From: Liquorilactobacillus aquaticus DSM 21051
GTDB lineage: Bacteria > Bacillota > Bacilli > Lactobacillales > Lactobacillaceae
Length of the DNA stretch: 64,000 nt
Direction: 5' to 3'
Assembly (NCBI RefSeq): GCF_001436755.1
Contig: NZ_AYZD01000011.1
Coordinates: 186,001 to 250,000 of the forward strand
The notes under the pieces are model-generated. The model was not told the DNA's origin, did no database searches, and was given only the letters and a program-made list of their open reading frames with translations. Every line of letters starts with the position of its first letter. Within the stretch, counting starts at the first letter, position 1. Below are positions 18,146 to 27,928 of the stretch, piece after piece. A program made the translations under genes and the position numbers.

Positions 18146-18913
18146 TCATTTGAATATCTTATTTTTTATAAAACTCCGATTCATCTTAGCTGTATTAAAT
18201 ATACTCAAATATTTAATTCTAAAGCGTTCCTTATGATGTTTTATCCAAACATTGAACAAACGTTCAGAAAGAAAACCATATAACCTGCTTTGATAATCAT
18301 CATAATCACTTATATCAATATTCTTTTCTATCTCAAAAAGTATTGAAAACAACCACTCGCTATACTCATCCATGTATTCCTTATGTGTATAAAACATGTT
18401 GCAGATGACAAGTTGATGACCATCCATGACCTCATCAAATTCAGGAAGATACTCTGGGTATAGTTCGCCTAAAATTTCTCTAGTCGTTTCTAAGTCCCTT
18501 ATATCATGTGAAGCTTGAAATTGTTGCCGGACACTTCTTTTTTTGAAGTAGTTTTTTTCTGGGGTAGGTAATATCCAGTCATAGTTCTCTAAACATTTAT
18601 TCAATTTTGACACGGACAAAGGTTTAAGTTTCCCAAAAACCATTGTTTCAATAACTTCACCGAAGAAGCCCATAGGATTGCCACTAAAATATCTCCTATA
18701 ATGCGATAGACCCACTATACTTTCACTGCTATGTTTCCAGATCCAATACAATCCTGTCAATTCACAATAATTTTTATTTTTTGCGGAAATGTTATCCCTT
18801 TCATCATCACTAAGATACCCATCTATTTTATCTTTGTTTACTGCCCCCACTAACAAAGGAACATAGTGTTCTGGCAGATAATAATCGAATTTCTTATGAG
18901 TTATTACATACAT
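18146..18913 (-). CDS. DUF4422 family protein, probable glycosyltransferase (copy 2)
   Basis: Protein of 255 residues if started at ATG 18913; a longer frame from 18952 lacks a ribosome site and adds a hydrophobic stretch foreign to the family. It begins MYVITHKKFDYYLP and contains ISAKNKNYCELTGLYWIWKH, VGLSHYRRYF and a C-terminal FLSERLFNVWI. All of these recur in the paralogue at 25274-26056. DUF4422 proteins occur in capsule/EPS clusters and are thought to be glycosyltransferases; the acceptor is unknown. Confidence 0.78.
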   Translation of the reverse strand: MYVITHKKFDYYLPEHYVPLLVGAVNKDKIDGYLSDDERDNISAKNKNYCELTGLYWIWKHSSESIVGLSHYRRYFSGNPMGFFGEVIETMVFGKLKPLSVSKLNKCLENYDWILPTPEKNYFKKRSVRQQFQASHDIRDLETTREILGELYPEYLPEFDEVMDGHQLVICNMFYTHKEYMDEYSEWLFSILFEIEKNIDISDYDDYQSRLYGFLSERLFNVWIKHHKERFRIKYLSIFNTAKMNRSFIKNKIFK

Positions 18914-18969
18914 TGTCAAAAAAATCACCACAATTATCATTTGAATTTTCATTATATCATCAAAAAGTA

Positions 18970-19809
18970 TTATTCAAGTTTATCAGACATAAATGAACTT
19001 AAAGCCGATTTCCAATCTTTAAAAGAGGAAAAACCTGTTTCTTTGGACAATTTCATTACACTTTTCTTAGGTCTATAAGCAGCTGTAGGATATTCTGCAG
19101 AGGTAACAGGACTAATTTTAACATCTTTATCTTTCAATATTTCACAGGCAAACTCGTACCACGAACAATTCCCATCATTACAACAATGGTAAATACCACA
19201 TTTAATTTTTTTATCAACTAGGTACGTAATAAATTCTGCTAACGTTCTTGTCCAAGTTGGACGTCCAACCTGGTCATCAACAACTGTTAAGCTGTCATGC
19301 GTCTTGGCAAGATTCAGCATCGTGTACACAAAATTATGCCCGTATTTTCCGAAAACCCATGATGTCCTTACAATGTAATATTTATCACAATATTTTTGGA
19401 CTGCCTTTTCGCCTAAAAGTTTCGCTTTGCCATACTCATTTTGTGGATTCGTCGGATCATTTGGTAAATACTCACCATCTTTTGTACCATCAAAAACATA
19501 ATCCGTGCTGATATAAACCAGCACTGTATTGTGCCTTTGACAAGCTTTGGCAATAATTTCAGTTCCTGTCACATTGACCAAATAATTACGTTTTTTTCCT
19601 TCGGCCTCTGCTTTATCAACCGCTGTATAGGCTGCACAATGATAAACGACTGTAGGTCTATTTTTAGCAAAATAATTTTCAACAGCCCGCTCATCAGTAA
19701 TATCCAAATCCTGTGACCCGCAGGCATAAAAAGCTGTATCCCGTTCAGTCAATAAATTGGTTAGTTCCTGACCCAGTTGTCCTCTAGCTCCTGTGATCAA
19801 AATAGACAT
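18970..19809 (-). CDS. rmlD: dTDP-4-dehydrorhamnose reductase
   Basis: NAD(P)H-dependent reductase making dTDP-L-rhamnose, the last step of the pathway. The 279-residue short-chain dehydrogenase shows ITGARGQLGQEL at the N-terminus, YISTDYVFDG, the catalytic EYGKAKLLGE and RTSWVFG. GGAGG precedes the ATG. Last of the rmlA, C, B, D genes here. Confidence 0.95.
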   Translation of the reverse strand: MSILITGARGQLGQELTNLLTERDTAFYACGSQDLDITDERAVENYFAKNRPTVVYHCAAYTAVDKAEAEGKKRNYLVNVTGTEIIAKACQRHNTVLVYISTDYVFDGTKDGEYLPNDPTNPQNEYGKAKLLGEKAVQKYCDKYYIVRTSWVFGKYGHNFVYTMLNLAKTHDSLTVVDDQVGRPTWTRTLAEFITYLVDKKIKCGIYHCCNDGNCSWYEFACEILKDKDVKISPVTSAEYPTAAYRPKKSVMKLSKETGFSSFKDWKSALSSFMSDKLE

Positions 19810-19828
19810 CTGTGTGAAATCCTCCGTT

Positions 19829-20812
19829 CTACTTCAAAGCCGCACGTTTTTTCAACGGACGCCACCAGTCTTCATGGTTCAAGTACCAGTCAACTGTTTC
19901 TTTAATCCCTACATCAAAAGTATATTTTGGCTTCCAGCCTAATTTGGTCTCAATCTTAGTTGGATCAATCGCGTAACGGCGATCATGTCCTAGACGATCC
20001 TTAACATATTCAATCGCGCCCTCATCCAAACCTAACTGTTCGACTATTAAATGGACAATTTCATTATTGGAGCGCTCATTATGCCCACCAACATTGTAAA
20101 TCTCACCTTTTTGTCCCTTATGCAAAACTAAATCGATTGCCTGACAGTGATCCGAAACATGCAGCCAGTCGCGAATATTCTTGCCATCACCATAGATTGG
20201 CAACTTTTTGCCATCCATTCCATTTGATGTCATCAATGGTATCAACTTTTCTGGAAATTGATAAGGTCCATAGTTATTCGAGCAACGTGTTATATTAACA
20301 TTTAGCCCATAAGTTTCATAATATGCCCGCACCAACAAGTCTGCAGATGCCTTGCTGGCAGAATATGGTGAATTTGGTGCTAATGGTGTCGTTTCTTTGA
20401 AGTAACCTTCAGCACCTAAAGTCCCATACACTTCATCTGTTGAAACTTGCAAATACTTCTTTAACTTAAGTTTCTTAGCAACGTCTAAAAGTGCTAAAGT
20501 TCCTTGAACGTTAGTTTCCACAAAAATCTCCGGATGCAAGATTGAGCGATCCACGTGGCTTTCAGCAGCAAAATTGACAATCGTATCAAGTTGATATTCG
20601 GTTACAAGATGTTCGACCAACTCACGATTAGTGATATTTCCATGCACAAAAGTATAACGCTGATCTTCTTGGACATCTTCAAGGCTGTGAATATTTCCAG
20701 CATAGGTCAAAAGATCTAAATTAACGATTTTGCAGTCTGGATATTTGTCTAGAAAATAATGAATGAAATTACTTCCAATGAAACCCGCACCGCCAGTTAC
20801 TAGTAGATTCAT
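19829..20812 (-). CDS. rmlB: dTDP-glucose 4,6-dehydratase
   Basis: Second step to dTDP-rhamnose. ATG at 20812 (327 residues) has AGGGAGG 9 nt upstream; the longer frame adds eight residues inside the rmlC end. Motifs: VTGGAGFIGSNF (NAD binding), STDEVYG (catalytic Asp-Glu) and YSASKASAD (catalytic Tyr-x3-Lys). One base separates it from the rmlC stop. Confidence 0.96.
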   Translation of the reverse strand: MNLLVTGGAGFIGSNFIHYFLDKYPDCKIVNLDLLTYAGNIHSLEDVQEDQRYTFVHGNITNRELVEHLVTEYQLDTIVNFAAESHVDRSILHPEIFVETNVQGTLALLDVAKKLKLKKYLQVSTDEVYGTLGAEGYFKETTPLAPNSPYSASKASADLLVRAYYETYGLNVNITRCSNNYGPYQFPEKLIPLMTSNGMDGKKLPIYGDGKNIRDWLHVSDHCQAIDLVLHKGQKGEIYNVGGHNERSNNEIVHLIVEQLGLDEGAIEYVKDRLGHDRRYAIDPTKIETKLGWKPKYTFDVGIKETVDWYLNHEDWWRPLKKRAALK

Positions 20813-20813
20813 C

Positions 20814-21383
20814 TTATTTATCCTCCCTGTAAACAAAGTTCACATCGGCATCTTTAAGACATGGATGCTTTTTATCCTTATCTGACAGGATCAAATGGTT
20901 CAACGGCATCGGCCATTCAATTCCAATATCTGGGTCATCATAAGCAATCCCGCCATCAGCTTCTGGCGCATAGTATCCATCAACTTTGTAAGCAACATTG
21001 ACATTTGGGGTTAAAGTAACAAATCCGTGTGCAAAACCCTTAGGAACGAGTAACTGACGATGATTGTATTCGCTTAAGAGGTAACCTTCCCATTTACCAT
21101 ATGTTGGCGAGCCTTTACGAATATCAACCAAAACATCATAAATAACACCAGTTACTGCACGCAATAATTTAGTCTGTGCATATGGCGTTCTTTGATAGTG
21201 CATACCACGCAACACACCTGGTTCAACTGACAATGACTGATTATCTTGGATAAAATCGACATCGATCCCTGCTTCGTGAAATTTGTTTTGCGTATAGGTT
21301 TCAGTAAAAAAGCCACGATGATCTCCGAATACATCAGTTTCAACAATTTTAACATCTTTTAATTTAGTATCAATAATTTTCAT
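20814..21383 (-). CDS. rmlC: dTDP-4-dehydrorhamnose 3,5-epimerase
   Basis: Cupin epimerase acting between RmlB and RmlD. ATG at 21383 gives 189 residues, the usual size, with GGAAGTG upstream; the longer frame has no support. Motifs: FGDHRGFFTETY, QDNQSLS, GVLRGMHYQ (with the catalytic histidine) and PKGFAHGFVTL. Confidence 0.95.
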   Translation of the reverse strand: MKIIDTKLKDVKIVETDVFGDHRGFFTETYTQNKFHEAGIDVDFIQDNQSLSVEPGVLRGMHYQRTPYAQTKLLRAVTGVIYDVLVDIRKGSPTYGKWEGYLLSEYNHRQLLVPKGFAHGFVTLTPNVNVAYKVDGYYAPEADGGIAYDDPDIGIEWPMPLNHLILSDKDKKHPCLKDADVNFVYREDK

Positions 21384-21410
21384 AATTACACTTCCACCCA
21401 TCAAACACTA

Positions 21411-22385
21411 TTATTTAGTAATCAAAGCATAGTACATTACCCATTTTACTTCTTTATTTCTACTTTGCGGTTTTAGTTCTTTAATCAAAGCTATCCCTGC
21501 CCTAGGACCACCGATCAGTCCTTTATACAAAACATCAAGTTCCCTTTTCTTATCATCTGTGAGTATCTCAGAATAGTGCTCACGAAAATAGTAAATCTGC
21601 CTAGCTGTGATAGAATCACGCTTAAATTCTTTTCGATAGTACCGCAAATTCTTTCTGATTCCTCTCAAAATTTTTTTCATCTTTGAACCTGATCCAGAAT
21701 CTGCCATCCCAGTATTAGCTCCAACAACATTTCCTTCGTGCTGACGATACAAAATTGTCACTTGTGGAAGATAACTGACCGTACCAAAACAGTTCGCAAT
21801 TAGTCCAAACCACCAATCATGCATCCCAACACTATCAGCATCGACGACGTCACCAACTAAATTTTTGAGTGCCTGATTTATCATCATTGTACAGCCAGTA
21901 ATACAGTTATTTATTGATAGACTGGACAAATCGGTATAGCTTTTAAAAGATGCGGGCGGCGTCCTAAGCTCAGCTAACTTACTATCAACGATTCGATAAT
22001 TAGTATGAACTAAAACAGGAATTCTCATATTTGAGCTTTCTTCTTCAGCAGCTTTCATTGCTTCTAAAGTTAATGAAACTTTATTTGGCAACCAAAAATC
22101 ATCCTGATCACTGAACATATAATATTTTGCATCTACAAATTGCACTAATTTCAAGAAGGATCTTTTTGCACCCAGATTAATATTATTATTTTCTACAACG
22201 TGAATATTATCATATTTTTCTTCATAATCCCTTAAAATCATGCTAGTGTTGTCACTGGACATATCATCACGAATATATAAATCCCAGTCTTTAAAATCTT
22301 GAGCCAAGATAGAGTCAATTTGTTCTCTTAGATACCTTGAACCATTATATGTTGACATCACAATAGCTACTTCAGATTTCACCAC
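21411..22385 (-). CDS. Family 2 glycosyltransferase (rhamnosyltransferase-like)
   Basis: GT-A transferase of 324 residues. N-terminal VAIVMSTYNGSRYLREQIDSI, the RDDMSSDNT segment and SDQDDFWLP are GT2 signatures; the last resembles rhamnosyltransferase-type members. It starts with GTG at 22385 behind a strong AAGGAGG. It lies between rmlA and rmlC, breaking the usual rmlACBD order, which suggests it transfers rhamnose. The acceptor is unknown. Confidence 0.85.
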   Translation of the reverse strand: MVKSEVAIVMSTYNGSRYLREQIDSILAQDFKDWDLYIRDDMSSDNTSMILRDYEEKYDNIHVVENNNINLGAKRSFLKLVQFVDAKYYMFSDQDDFWLPNKVSLTLEAMKAAEEESSNMRIPVLVHTNYRIVDSKLAELRTPPASFKSYTDLSSLSINNCITGCTMMINQALKNLVGDVVDADSVGMHDWWFGLIANCFGTVSYLPQVTILYRQHEGNVVGANTGMADSGSGSKMKKILRGIRKNLRYYRKEFKRDSITARQIYYFREHYSEILTDDKKRELDVLYKGLIGGPRAGIALIKELKPQSRNKEVKWVMYYALITK

Positions 22386-22403
22386 AAAACGTCCTCCTTG
22401 TAA

Positions 22404-23270
22404 TTACCTCTTTGCGATATCTAAAAGATACTTTCCATAATCATTCTTCTTCATAGGTTGGGCCAATTCACATAATCTTCTTGCCGTGATATACCCCATT
22501 CGGAACGCAATCTCCTCCAGACAAGCAACTTTTAAGTTCTGTCTCTTTTGAATTGTTGCAATAAAACTAGAAGCCTCTAACATCGAATCATGTGTTCCAG
22601 TATCTAGCCATGCGTATCCTCTACCCATAAGCTGTACATCAAGTTTACCACGCTTAAGATATACCTTATTGATATCGGTTATTTCCAGTTCACCCCGCGC
22701 AGAAGGTTTAAGAGCTTTGGCAATAGATATAACATTATTATCGTAGAAATAAAGACCTGTTACGGCGTAATTACTTTTAGGATTGACAGGTTTTTCCTCA
22801 ATTGACAAAGCGTGCATTTGTTCATCAAAATCCACTACACCAAAGCGTTCAGGATCGTTAACATGATAACCAAAAACAGTGGCCCCTTCACTTTTATCGG
22901 CAGTTTTTTGCAACATTTGTGAAAGACCACTTCCATAATAAATATTATCTCCAAGAATTAAACAGACCGAATCATCGCCAATGAATTTTTCGCCGATAAT
23001 AAAAGCCTCAGCTAATCCATTTGGTTTATCTTGCACAGCATAGGATAAATTCACTCCAAAATTCTCACCTGTTCCTAAAAGATCTTTAAAACGCGGTGTA
23101 TCACGTGGAGTAGAGATAATTAATATGTCACGTATTCCTGCCAGCATAAGCGTTGATAATGGGTAATAAATCATTGGTTTATCATAAACAGGAATAAGCT
23201 GTTTTGATATTCCTCTAGTAATAGGATATAAACGTGTCCCGCTCCCACCAGCTAAAACAATCCCTTTCAT
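22404..23270 (-). CDS. rmlA: Glucose-1-phosphate thymidylyltransferase
   Basis: Activates glucose-1-phosphate with dTTP, the first step to dTDP-rhamnose. The 288-residue protein has the nucleotidyltransferase signature [13 protein letters not shown] followed by [17 protein letters not shown], then LGDNIYYG and TGLYFYD. AAAGGAGG precedes the ATG. Confidence 0.96.
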   Translation of the reverse strand: MKGIVLAGGSGTRLYPITRGISKQLIPVYDKPMIYYPLSTLMLAGIRDILIISTPRDTPRFKDLLGTGENFGVNLSYAVQDKPNGLAEAFIIGEKFIGDDSVCLILGDNIYYGSGLSQMLQKTADKSEGATVFGYHVNDPERFGVVDFDEQMHALSIEEKPVNPKSNYAVTGLYFYDNNVISIAKALKPSARGELEITDINKVYLKRGKLDVQLMGRGYAWLDTGTHDSMLEASSFIATIQKRQNLKVACLEEIAFRMGYITARRLCELAQPMKKNDYGKYLLDIAKR

Positions 23271-23311
23271 AAAAATTTCCTCCTTTTCAATACAACAAAA
23301 TAGATACCGTA

Positions 23312-24457
23312 CTAATTCTCATACACTTTCTCAAGGGATGCAACTGTTGCCCTCTTGTCAAATCCTTTAGTTCTCAATACATCAATGTTGCCCTGACTAT
23401 TGATTTCTTTCAAATTTTTGTTAGCTGTTGTCTTACTAACAAAAAGCATTTTTTCGGCCCATTGATTTATTGAAGTTTCATTTGCTATTGTCATTTTATG
23501 TGCCGTAGGTGCTTGAAAAGATTCTGGAGATTGGTTATCAGATATCAAACATTCCGTACCATTGGCCAAATTTTCTATCAAAGATAGCGATAGCCCTTCA
23601 TATAAAGATGGAAAAGCAAATATATCAAAAGTATTCTGTACTTCTGCAACATTATCAATATATCCCAAGAAACGAACACTATCCTGAATTTTAAGATTTT
23701 TTACCAGACATTTTATTTTTTCGAAATGTTCACCATTTCCAACCAGCACTAATACAGAATTAGGCATTTTTTCATGAAAAATTTTAAAACTCTTTATTAG
23801 AAACGGATGATTCTTCTGCCGTGCAAAACGTCCACAATGTCCCACAACTACTGTATTAAGCGGAATTTCAAGTTTTTTTCTGATCTGAACGTTTTTCTTA
23901 GCATCATATCTAAAATGATCAAGTTCCACTCCATTAATAATAATTTTAAAAGTCGGTTTTTTTTGTGTACCACGACTATAGAAAAAATCAGCAGCATTCT
24001 GAGAACATGCAAGATAATCAGTTGCTAAGAAGCCCGTTATCCACATGCCAAAGCCATGTGCCGCATTTTTAGTGAATGAGTACTGTCCTCTTTGATCTGA
24101 ATGCGCATGAATGATTATCCGCTTAAATCCAGCCGCTTTAGCCAAAACTACAGGTATAAAGTTATGAAGAGAATCCAAATGCATATGGATGGTCGTACTG
24201 TGCTGACGTGCTTGCTTAAGTGCACTTTTTAATCCAGTAATATGCTTTAATATTCCCAGTTTAAATTGGACAACTTGAATATATTTTCCGATTTCTGCTA
24301 ACTCAGTTGCAGGCGCAGAATTAGCAATATTAATAAATTCAAACTTAAATCCTTCTTCAGCTAAAGACGTATAATTATTTTTTACAAAAGTCGTGATGCC
24401 ATTATTTGTATTAAAACTGCCTAATACAATAATTGTTTTGCTTTTGCTGTTTTTCAT
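23312..24457 (-). CDS. Family 4 glycosyltransferase
   Basis: GT-B transferase of 381 residues. N-terminal [19 protein letters not shown], central [18 protein letters not shown] and the donor-site motif [16 protein letters not shown] with the E-x7-E pattern are typical of GT4 enzymes of EPS clusters. It overlaps licD by 4 nt (ATGA). Sugar specificity is not deducible. Confidence 0.88.
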   Translation of the reverse strand: MKNSKSKTIIVLGSFNTNNGITTFVKNNYTSLAEEGFKFEFINIANSAPATELAEIGKYIQVVQFKLGILKHITGLKSALKQARQHSTTIHMHLDSLHNFIPVVLAKAAGFKRIIIHAHSDQRGQYSFTKNAAHGFGMWITGFLATDYLACSQNAADFFYSRGTQKKPTFKIIINGVELDHFRYDAKKNVQIRKKLEIPLNTVVVGHCGRFARQKNHPFLIKSFKIFHEKMPNSVLVLVGNGEHFEKIKCLVKNLKIQDSVRFLGYIDNVAEVQNTFDIFAFPSLYEGLSLSLIENLANGTECLISDNQSPESFQAPTAHKMTIANETSINQWAEKMLFVSKTTANKNLKEINSQGNIDVLRTKGFDKRATVASLEKVYEN

Positions 24458-25284
24458 CTTACAACCTCTGTAAAATGTTTATTTTTCATTTGATCAGAAG
24501 GTGGTTCCATGTAATCAGAACCGTATAATTGGGAAAGAACTGCGTCATAATCTCTAGGGCCTCGCAAATTAAGATCTTCAAATGTGTAGTTACAATCATC
24601 ATCATAAAAACGCTTCGGAAACATTTCACGCAATTTATAAGCGCCCATAAAATTAACTACATACTCTGAAGATTCATAAGAATACTTTTGAAGTGCTTTA
24701 TCTAATTTATCTAAGCACTTCCTCGTATCCAACCACTTTTCGGGCCGAATAATCTTACCAACCTTGATCAAAGCTTTTTCTGAGAACGGCCGTTCTGTAT
24801 AGTTCACACTAACTTTATTGAACTCAGAATACTTCAGCATCAAGCGCAGGCGCATCAAGTTGAAACTATGCACCTTACGCAAAAGGGCATTATTCGGCAT
24901 ACCATCCAAGGCAAAGATATCCATCCACGAATTTCTTTTTTCAACTTCTGCCGCCGAACGGTCTATAATTTTTGTTTCAGGATTTTCTAGTCTTGCCACA
25001 TACTCATATGTATCAGAGTTTTTGAAATTTCTGAAAGGAAAGCTACCTACTCTACTGTTTTCTTTTTCCATCAGAACGCATAGCTTTTCATAGTCAGGCC
25101 TCGGCATGCCCACATCAATATCATCATCCCACGGAATGAAGCCATGATGTCTGACAGCCCCTAAAAAAGTCCCGCCCATTAAAAAATATCTTAATCCATG
25201 CAGATCACAAAAATGGCTAAAGCTTTCAACTAATTTTAATTCCGAAGACTGCAGCAATTTTCTATCACTAAAATCAATTTTCAA
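24454..25284 (-). CDS. LicD family phosphotransferase
   Basis: Probable nucleotidyltransferase-fold enzyme that adds phosphocholine or another phospho-substituent to a surface glycan. TTG at 25284 is chosen (276 residues) because GGAGG lies 8 nt upstream; the longer frame runs deep into the preceding gene. The LicD core is clear: YFLMGGTFLGAVRHHGFIPW followed by DDDIDVGMPRPDY, which holds the metal-binding aspartates. It overlaps the preceding DUF4422 gene by 11 nt and the next transferase by 4 nt. Confidence 0.88.
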   Translation of the reverse strand: MKIDFSDRKLLQSSELKLVESFSHFCDLHGLRYFLMGGTFLGAVRHHGFIPWDDDIDVGMPRPDYEKLCVLMEKENSRVGSFPFRNFKNSDTYEYVARLENPETKIIDRSAAEVEKRNSWMDIFALDGMPNNALLRKVHSFNLMRLRLMLKYSEFNKVSVNYTERPFSEKALIKVGKIIRPEKWLDTRKCLDKLDKALQKYSYESSEYVVNFMGAYKLREMFPKRFYDDDCNYTFEDLNLRGPRDYDAVLSQLYGSDYMEPPSDQMKNKHFTEVVR

Positions 25285-26056
25285 GCTTGTTACCTCCAAA
25301 CTTTCTAAAAAGAAATGCAGCAATCTTTCTCATCCAATGCTGTTTTTCCATAAACATCACAGGAACTTCGACGTAATCAATCTGATTTTTTTCAACCCAT
25401 ACATCAACTAATATTTCACTAACAAATCCAAAAATACGTTTTTCATATTCAGAATAACCTGAAATATCTACTCTTTTTTCAACCTCCGTTAAAATCGAGA
25501 AAAGCCACTCTGTATAATCATCAAAAATATTTGCACGCGCAATCATCATATTGAACATGTGTACAGCTTTTCTGTTGACAACCTCATCAAAAGCCGACAC
25601 ATAGTCTGGATACTTCTCAGAAAGCACATCTCTCGCAGCCTTAAGCCCCTCAATATGATGTGCATGCTTATAGTGCGACCATGAAGTTTCAACATAATAA
25701 TTACGTTTCCGCGGAAGAATCATATCATGTTCAGCTATTATTTGTTCAAGCTTCTCCTTATTCATTATATCATTAAACTTAGCTTGACTATTTTTAAAAA
25801 AATTAGTATCCCCATTAGAAAAAAATCTGCGATAATGCACTAATCCTTTTACATCCGCAACTCTATTTTTCCATCCCCAGTATTGCGCAGTAAGCTCACA
25901 ATAATTTTTATTTTTTGAGGAGATGTTCTCTCCAGTATTATCACGATGAAAGCCTTTAAAATTTTCCTTGTTGTTTCCTACCTGTACCGGTACATAAATA
26001 CTGTCCTTTGGCATTTTTGTTTTTTTGTGACTTACAACATACACTTCTGTTTTCAA
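25274..26056 (-). CDS. DUF4422 family protein, probable glycosyltransferase (copy 1)
   Basis: Protein of about 260 residues with the same landmarks as 18146-18913: VYVVSHKK, a SIYVPVQVG stretch, ISSKNKNYCELTAQYWGWKN, GLVHYRRFF and FGFVSEILVDVWV. The TTG at 26056 is used; a nearby in-frame GTG would give MYVVSHKK, matching the paralogue. It is the second gene after the priming transferase, so it may add an early sugar of the repeat unit; that is inference. Confidence 0.78.
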   Translation of the reverse strand: MKTEVYVVSHKKTKMPKDSIYVPVQVGNNKENFKGFHRDNTGENISSKNKNYCELTAQYWGWKNRVADVKGLVHYRRFFSNGDTNFFKNSQAKFNDIMNKEKLEQIIAEHDMILPRKRNYYVETSWSHYKHAHHIEGLKAARDVLSEKYPDYVSAFDEVVNRKAVHMFNMMIARANIFDDYTEWLFSILTEVEKRVDISGYSEYEKRIFGFVSEILVDVWVEKNQIDYVEVPVMFMEKQHWMRKIAAFLFRKFGGNKLEN

Positions 26057-26093
26057 AAAGATTTCACATCCTCAACTATCAATTCATTACACA

Positions 26094-26741
26094 TTAAAAT
26101 GCACCGTCTCCCTTAAAGATGGCTACAATATTTTTGAATAAAATCTTTATGTCGAACATTAAAGATGCATGATCGACATAATACAGTTCATAATCACATC
26201 TTTCAGGATACTCAATGTTACTTCTGCCAGAAGCCTGCCAATATCCCATAGCCCCCGGCGTAACTGACAAAAATTTATCTACCCTGTCCCCGTACTCCTG
26301 TAACTCTTCCTCAATTATAGGTCGTGGTCCAATCAGCGACATATCTCCTCTGAAAATGTTAATAAATTGCGGCAGTTCATCAATAGAAGACTTACGCAGA
26401 AAGCGCCCCAATTTTGTTATTCTGGGATCAACATCCGCTGGTAGTTTATAACTATTATCAACATACAGTTTATAAAGTCTCTTGTCGCTCTTCAATTTTT
26501 TATCTGCTCCAACAATCATTGATCTGAACTTATAAATATAAAACTTGCGCCCATTTTTCCCAACTCTTTGCTGCTTATAAAAAAGAGGGCCTTTATTTTG
26601 ACCAACGTGGCATATGATAAACATTATTATAAATATAGGGGTCATTAAAATCAAAGCCACTATAGAGATAATAATATCTACTAGCCGTTTAACCCCCAAA
26701 TATATATAACTGGGACCCTTTTTTTTGACATTTTGAGCCAT
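26094..26741 (-). CDS. Priming sugar transferase (undecaprenyl-phosphate glycosylphosphotransferase)
   Basis: Starts the repeat unit by moving a sugar-1-phosphate onto undecaprenyl phosphate at the membrane. The 215-residue protein is the short form with a single N-terminal TM hairpin (about residues 15-45). The catalytic core includes YKFRSM, KLGRFLRKSSIDELPQ, NIFRGDMSLIGPRP and PGAMGYWQASGRS. AGAGGAG precedes the ATG. It is the first gene of the cluster; no chain-length or kinase genes lie upstream. Confidence 0.93.
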   Translation of the reverse strand: MAQNVKKKGPSYIYLGVKRLVDIIISIVALILMTPIFIIMFIICHVGQNKGPLFYKQQRVGKNGRKFYIYKFRSMIVGADKKLKSDKRLYKLYVDNSYKLPADVDPRITKLGRFLRKSSIDELPQFINIFRGDMSLIGPRPIIEEELQEYGDRVDKFLSVTPGAMGYWQASGRSNIEYPERCDYELYYVDHASLMFDIKILFKNIVAIFKGDGAF

Positions 26742-26876
26742 TATACTTCTCCTCTAAATGCTACCCCTCGCAAAATTCGATTGAGAAAGCAAGACTTTAA
26801 CTTGTGAAGCTGATTCTTGATCTCCAAAATCATGGGGTAGACGTATGATAAAAAAACCTACAAATACACATTTTCT

Positions 26877-26904
26877 ATTTTACTAATAAAAACATTAATG
26901 TAAA
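26877..26904 (-). promoter_or_regulatory. Promoter of the polysaccharide cluster
   Basis: Minus strand TTTACA (26904-26899), 16-nt spacer, TAAAAT (26882-26877), about 135 nt before the priming transferase. The leader shows no clear regulatory structure. No other strong promoter was seen inside the 13-kb cluster. Confidence 0.5.
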
Positions 26905-26950
26905 GCACAAAGATAAACCCTTAACTAGAAACTAACATTTTTTTAAGCAA

Positions 26951-26990
26951 AAAGACGTGTGAACTACTTTCAGCCACACATCTTTTAAAA
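26951..26990 (-). terminator. Terminator of hom-thrB
   Basis: On the minus strand AAGATGTGTG pairs with CACACGTCTT (one G-U), 13-nt loop, followed by T5. It separates the threonine genes from the polysaccharide promoter. Confidence 0.75.
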
Positions 26991-27026
26991 ATATTTGTTT
27001 TTAGTGAAAACTTTATTTTGAATCCA

Positions 27027-27926
27027 TCAAGATCTCAGTTTTTTTATAATTGTCCCTTGCCGATCAACATCTAGCGCGACTATCTTACCAAGCAAGCCTG
27101 CTTTTTTTATTTCTTGTGAAAATGCAGCTGTCTCCTGCATCGGCAAAATCGTCATTACAGTTGGTCCTGCACCGCTTAGATACGTTGCCATCGAATTATG
27201 TTTGTGACCAATCTCTCTTATCTTGGCCAAGTGAGGAACAAGTTTTAGTCGGTATCTTTCATGATAAAGATCTTCTTCCATTAAGCGACCTGCCTGCTCT
27301 GTTCTACCCGTCAATAATGCAGCTACTAAAGTGTTCCCTATACTTCCAGCGCTCACAGCTTCTTTAAAAGAAAGTTCTTTTGGAAGAACATTGCGGCTTT
27401 CCGTCGTTAATAGTTCATTACTTGGAATGTAAGCGATGAATTGCAACTCAGGGAAATGTCCCTTAATGCTCGTATTCTTCTGCTGTACAAAAGTCGAAAC
27501 AACAAAATCACCTAGAATCGCTGGAGCAACATTATCTGGATGGCCCTCAATTTCAGTAGCGAGTTGAATTTTCTGTTCTTTTGTTAAATTCATTTTTCCA
27601 AGCTGATCTGCCAGCTCAATACCTGCTACAATCGCTGAGGAACTACTCCCTAATCCACGAGCCAAAGGAATGTCAGATTCCACTTTAATTCGATGTGCTT
27701 TAAGGCTAGGCAAAATCTTCAAAGCTGTTTTAACAATCATATTTGACTCATCACTAGGAACTTCAACTCCCATAGTGTGCTCAACGAACCATTTCTTTGT
27801 CTCTTCACCAACACTAACCGTCAAGTACAAAGTAACTGCGATTCCCAATGAATCAAAGCCGGGTCCCAAGTTAGCACTTGTTGCAGGAACTCTAATTTGC
27901 ATCTGCATTTGTGGATTCATCTCCAT
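27027..27926 (-). CDS. thrB: Homoserine kinase
   Basis: GHMP kinase that phosphorylates homoserine for threonine synthesis. About 299 residues; N-terminal VPATSANLGPGFDSLG and the phosphate loop PLARGLGSSSSAIVAG are diagnostic, with YLSGAGPTVM near the C-terminus. It starts 2 nt after the hom stop. ATG at 27926 is kept; an internal ATG at 27908 behind GGAG is also possible and would shorten it by six residues. Confidence 0.95.
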   Translation of the reverse strand: MEMNPQMQMQIRVPATSANLGPGFDSLGIAVTLYLTVSVGEETKKWFVEHTMGVEVPSDESNMIVKTALKILPSLKAHRIKVESDIPLARGLGSSSSAIVAGIELADQLGKMNLTKEQKIQLATEIEGHPDNVAPAILGDFVVSTFVQQKNTSIKGHFPELQFIAYIPSNELLTTESRNVLPKELSFKEAVSAGSIGNTLVAALLTGRTEQAGRLMEEDLYHERYRLKLVPHLAKIREIGHKHNSMATYLSGAGPTVMTILPMQETAAFSQEIKKAGLLGKIVALDVDRQGTIIKKLRS

Positions 27927-27928
27927 AA

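Noticed and set aside
27908-27926. Frameshift or duplicated start in thrB
   Set aside because: Several in-frame ATGs (MEMNPQMQMQ) only make the exact start uncertain; the gene is intact.
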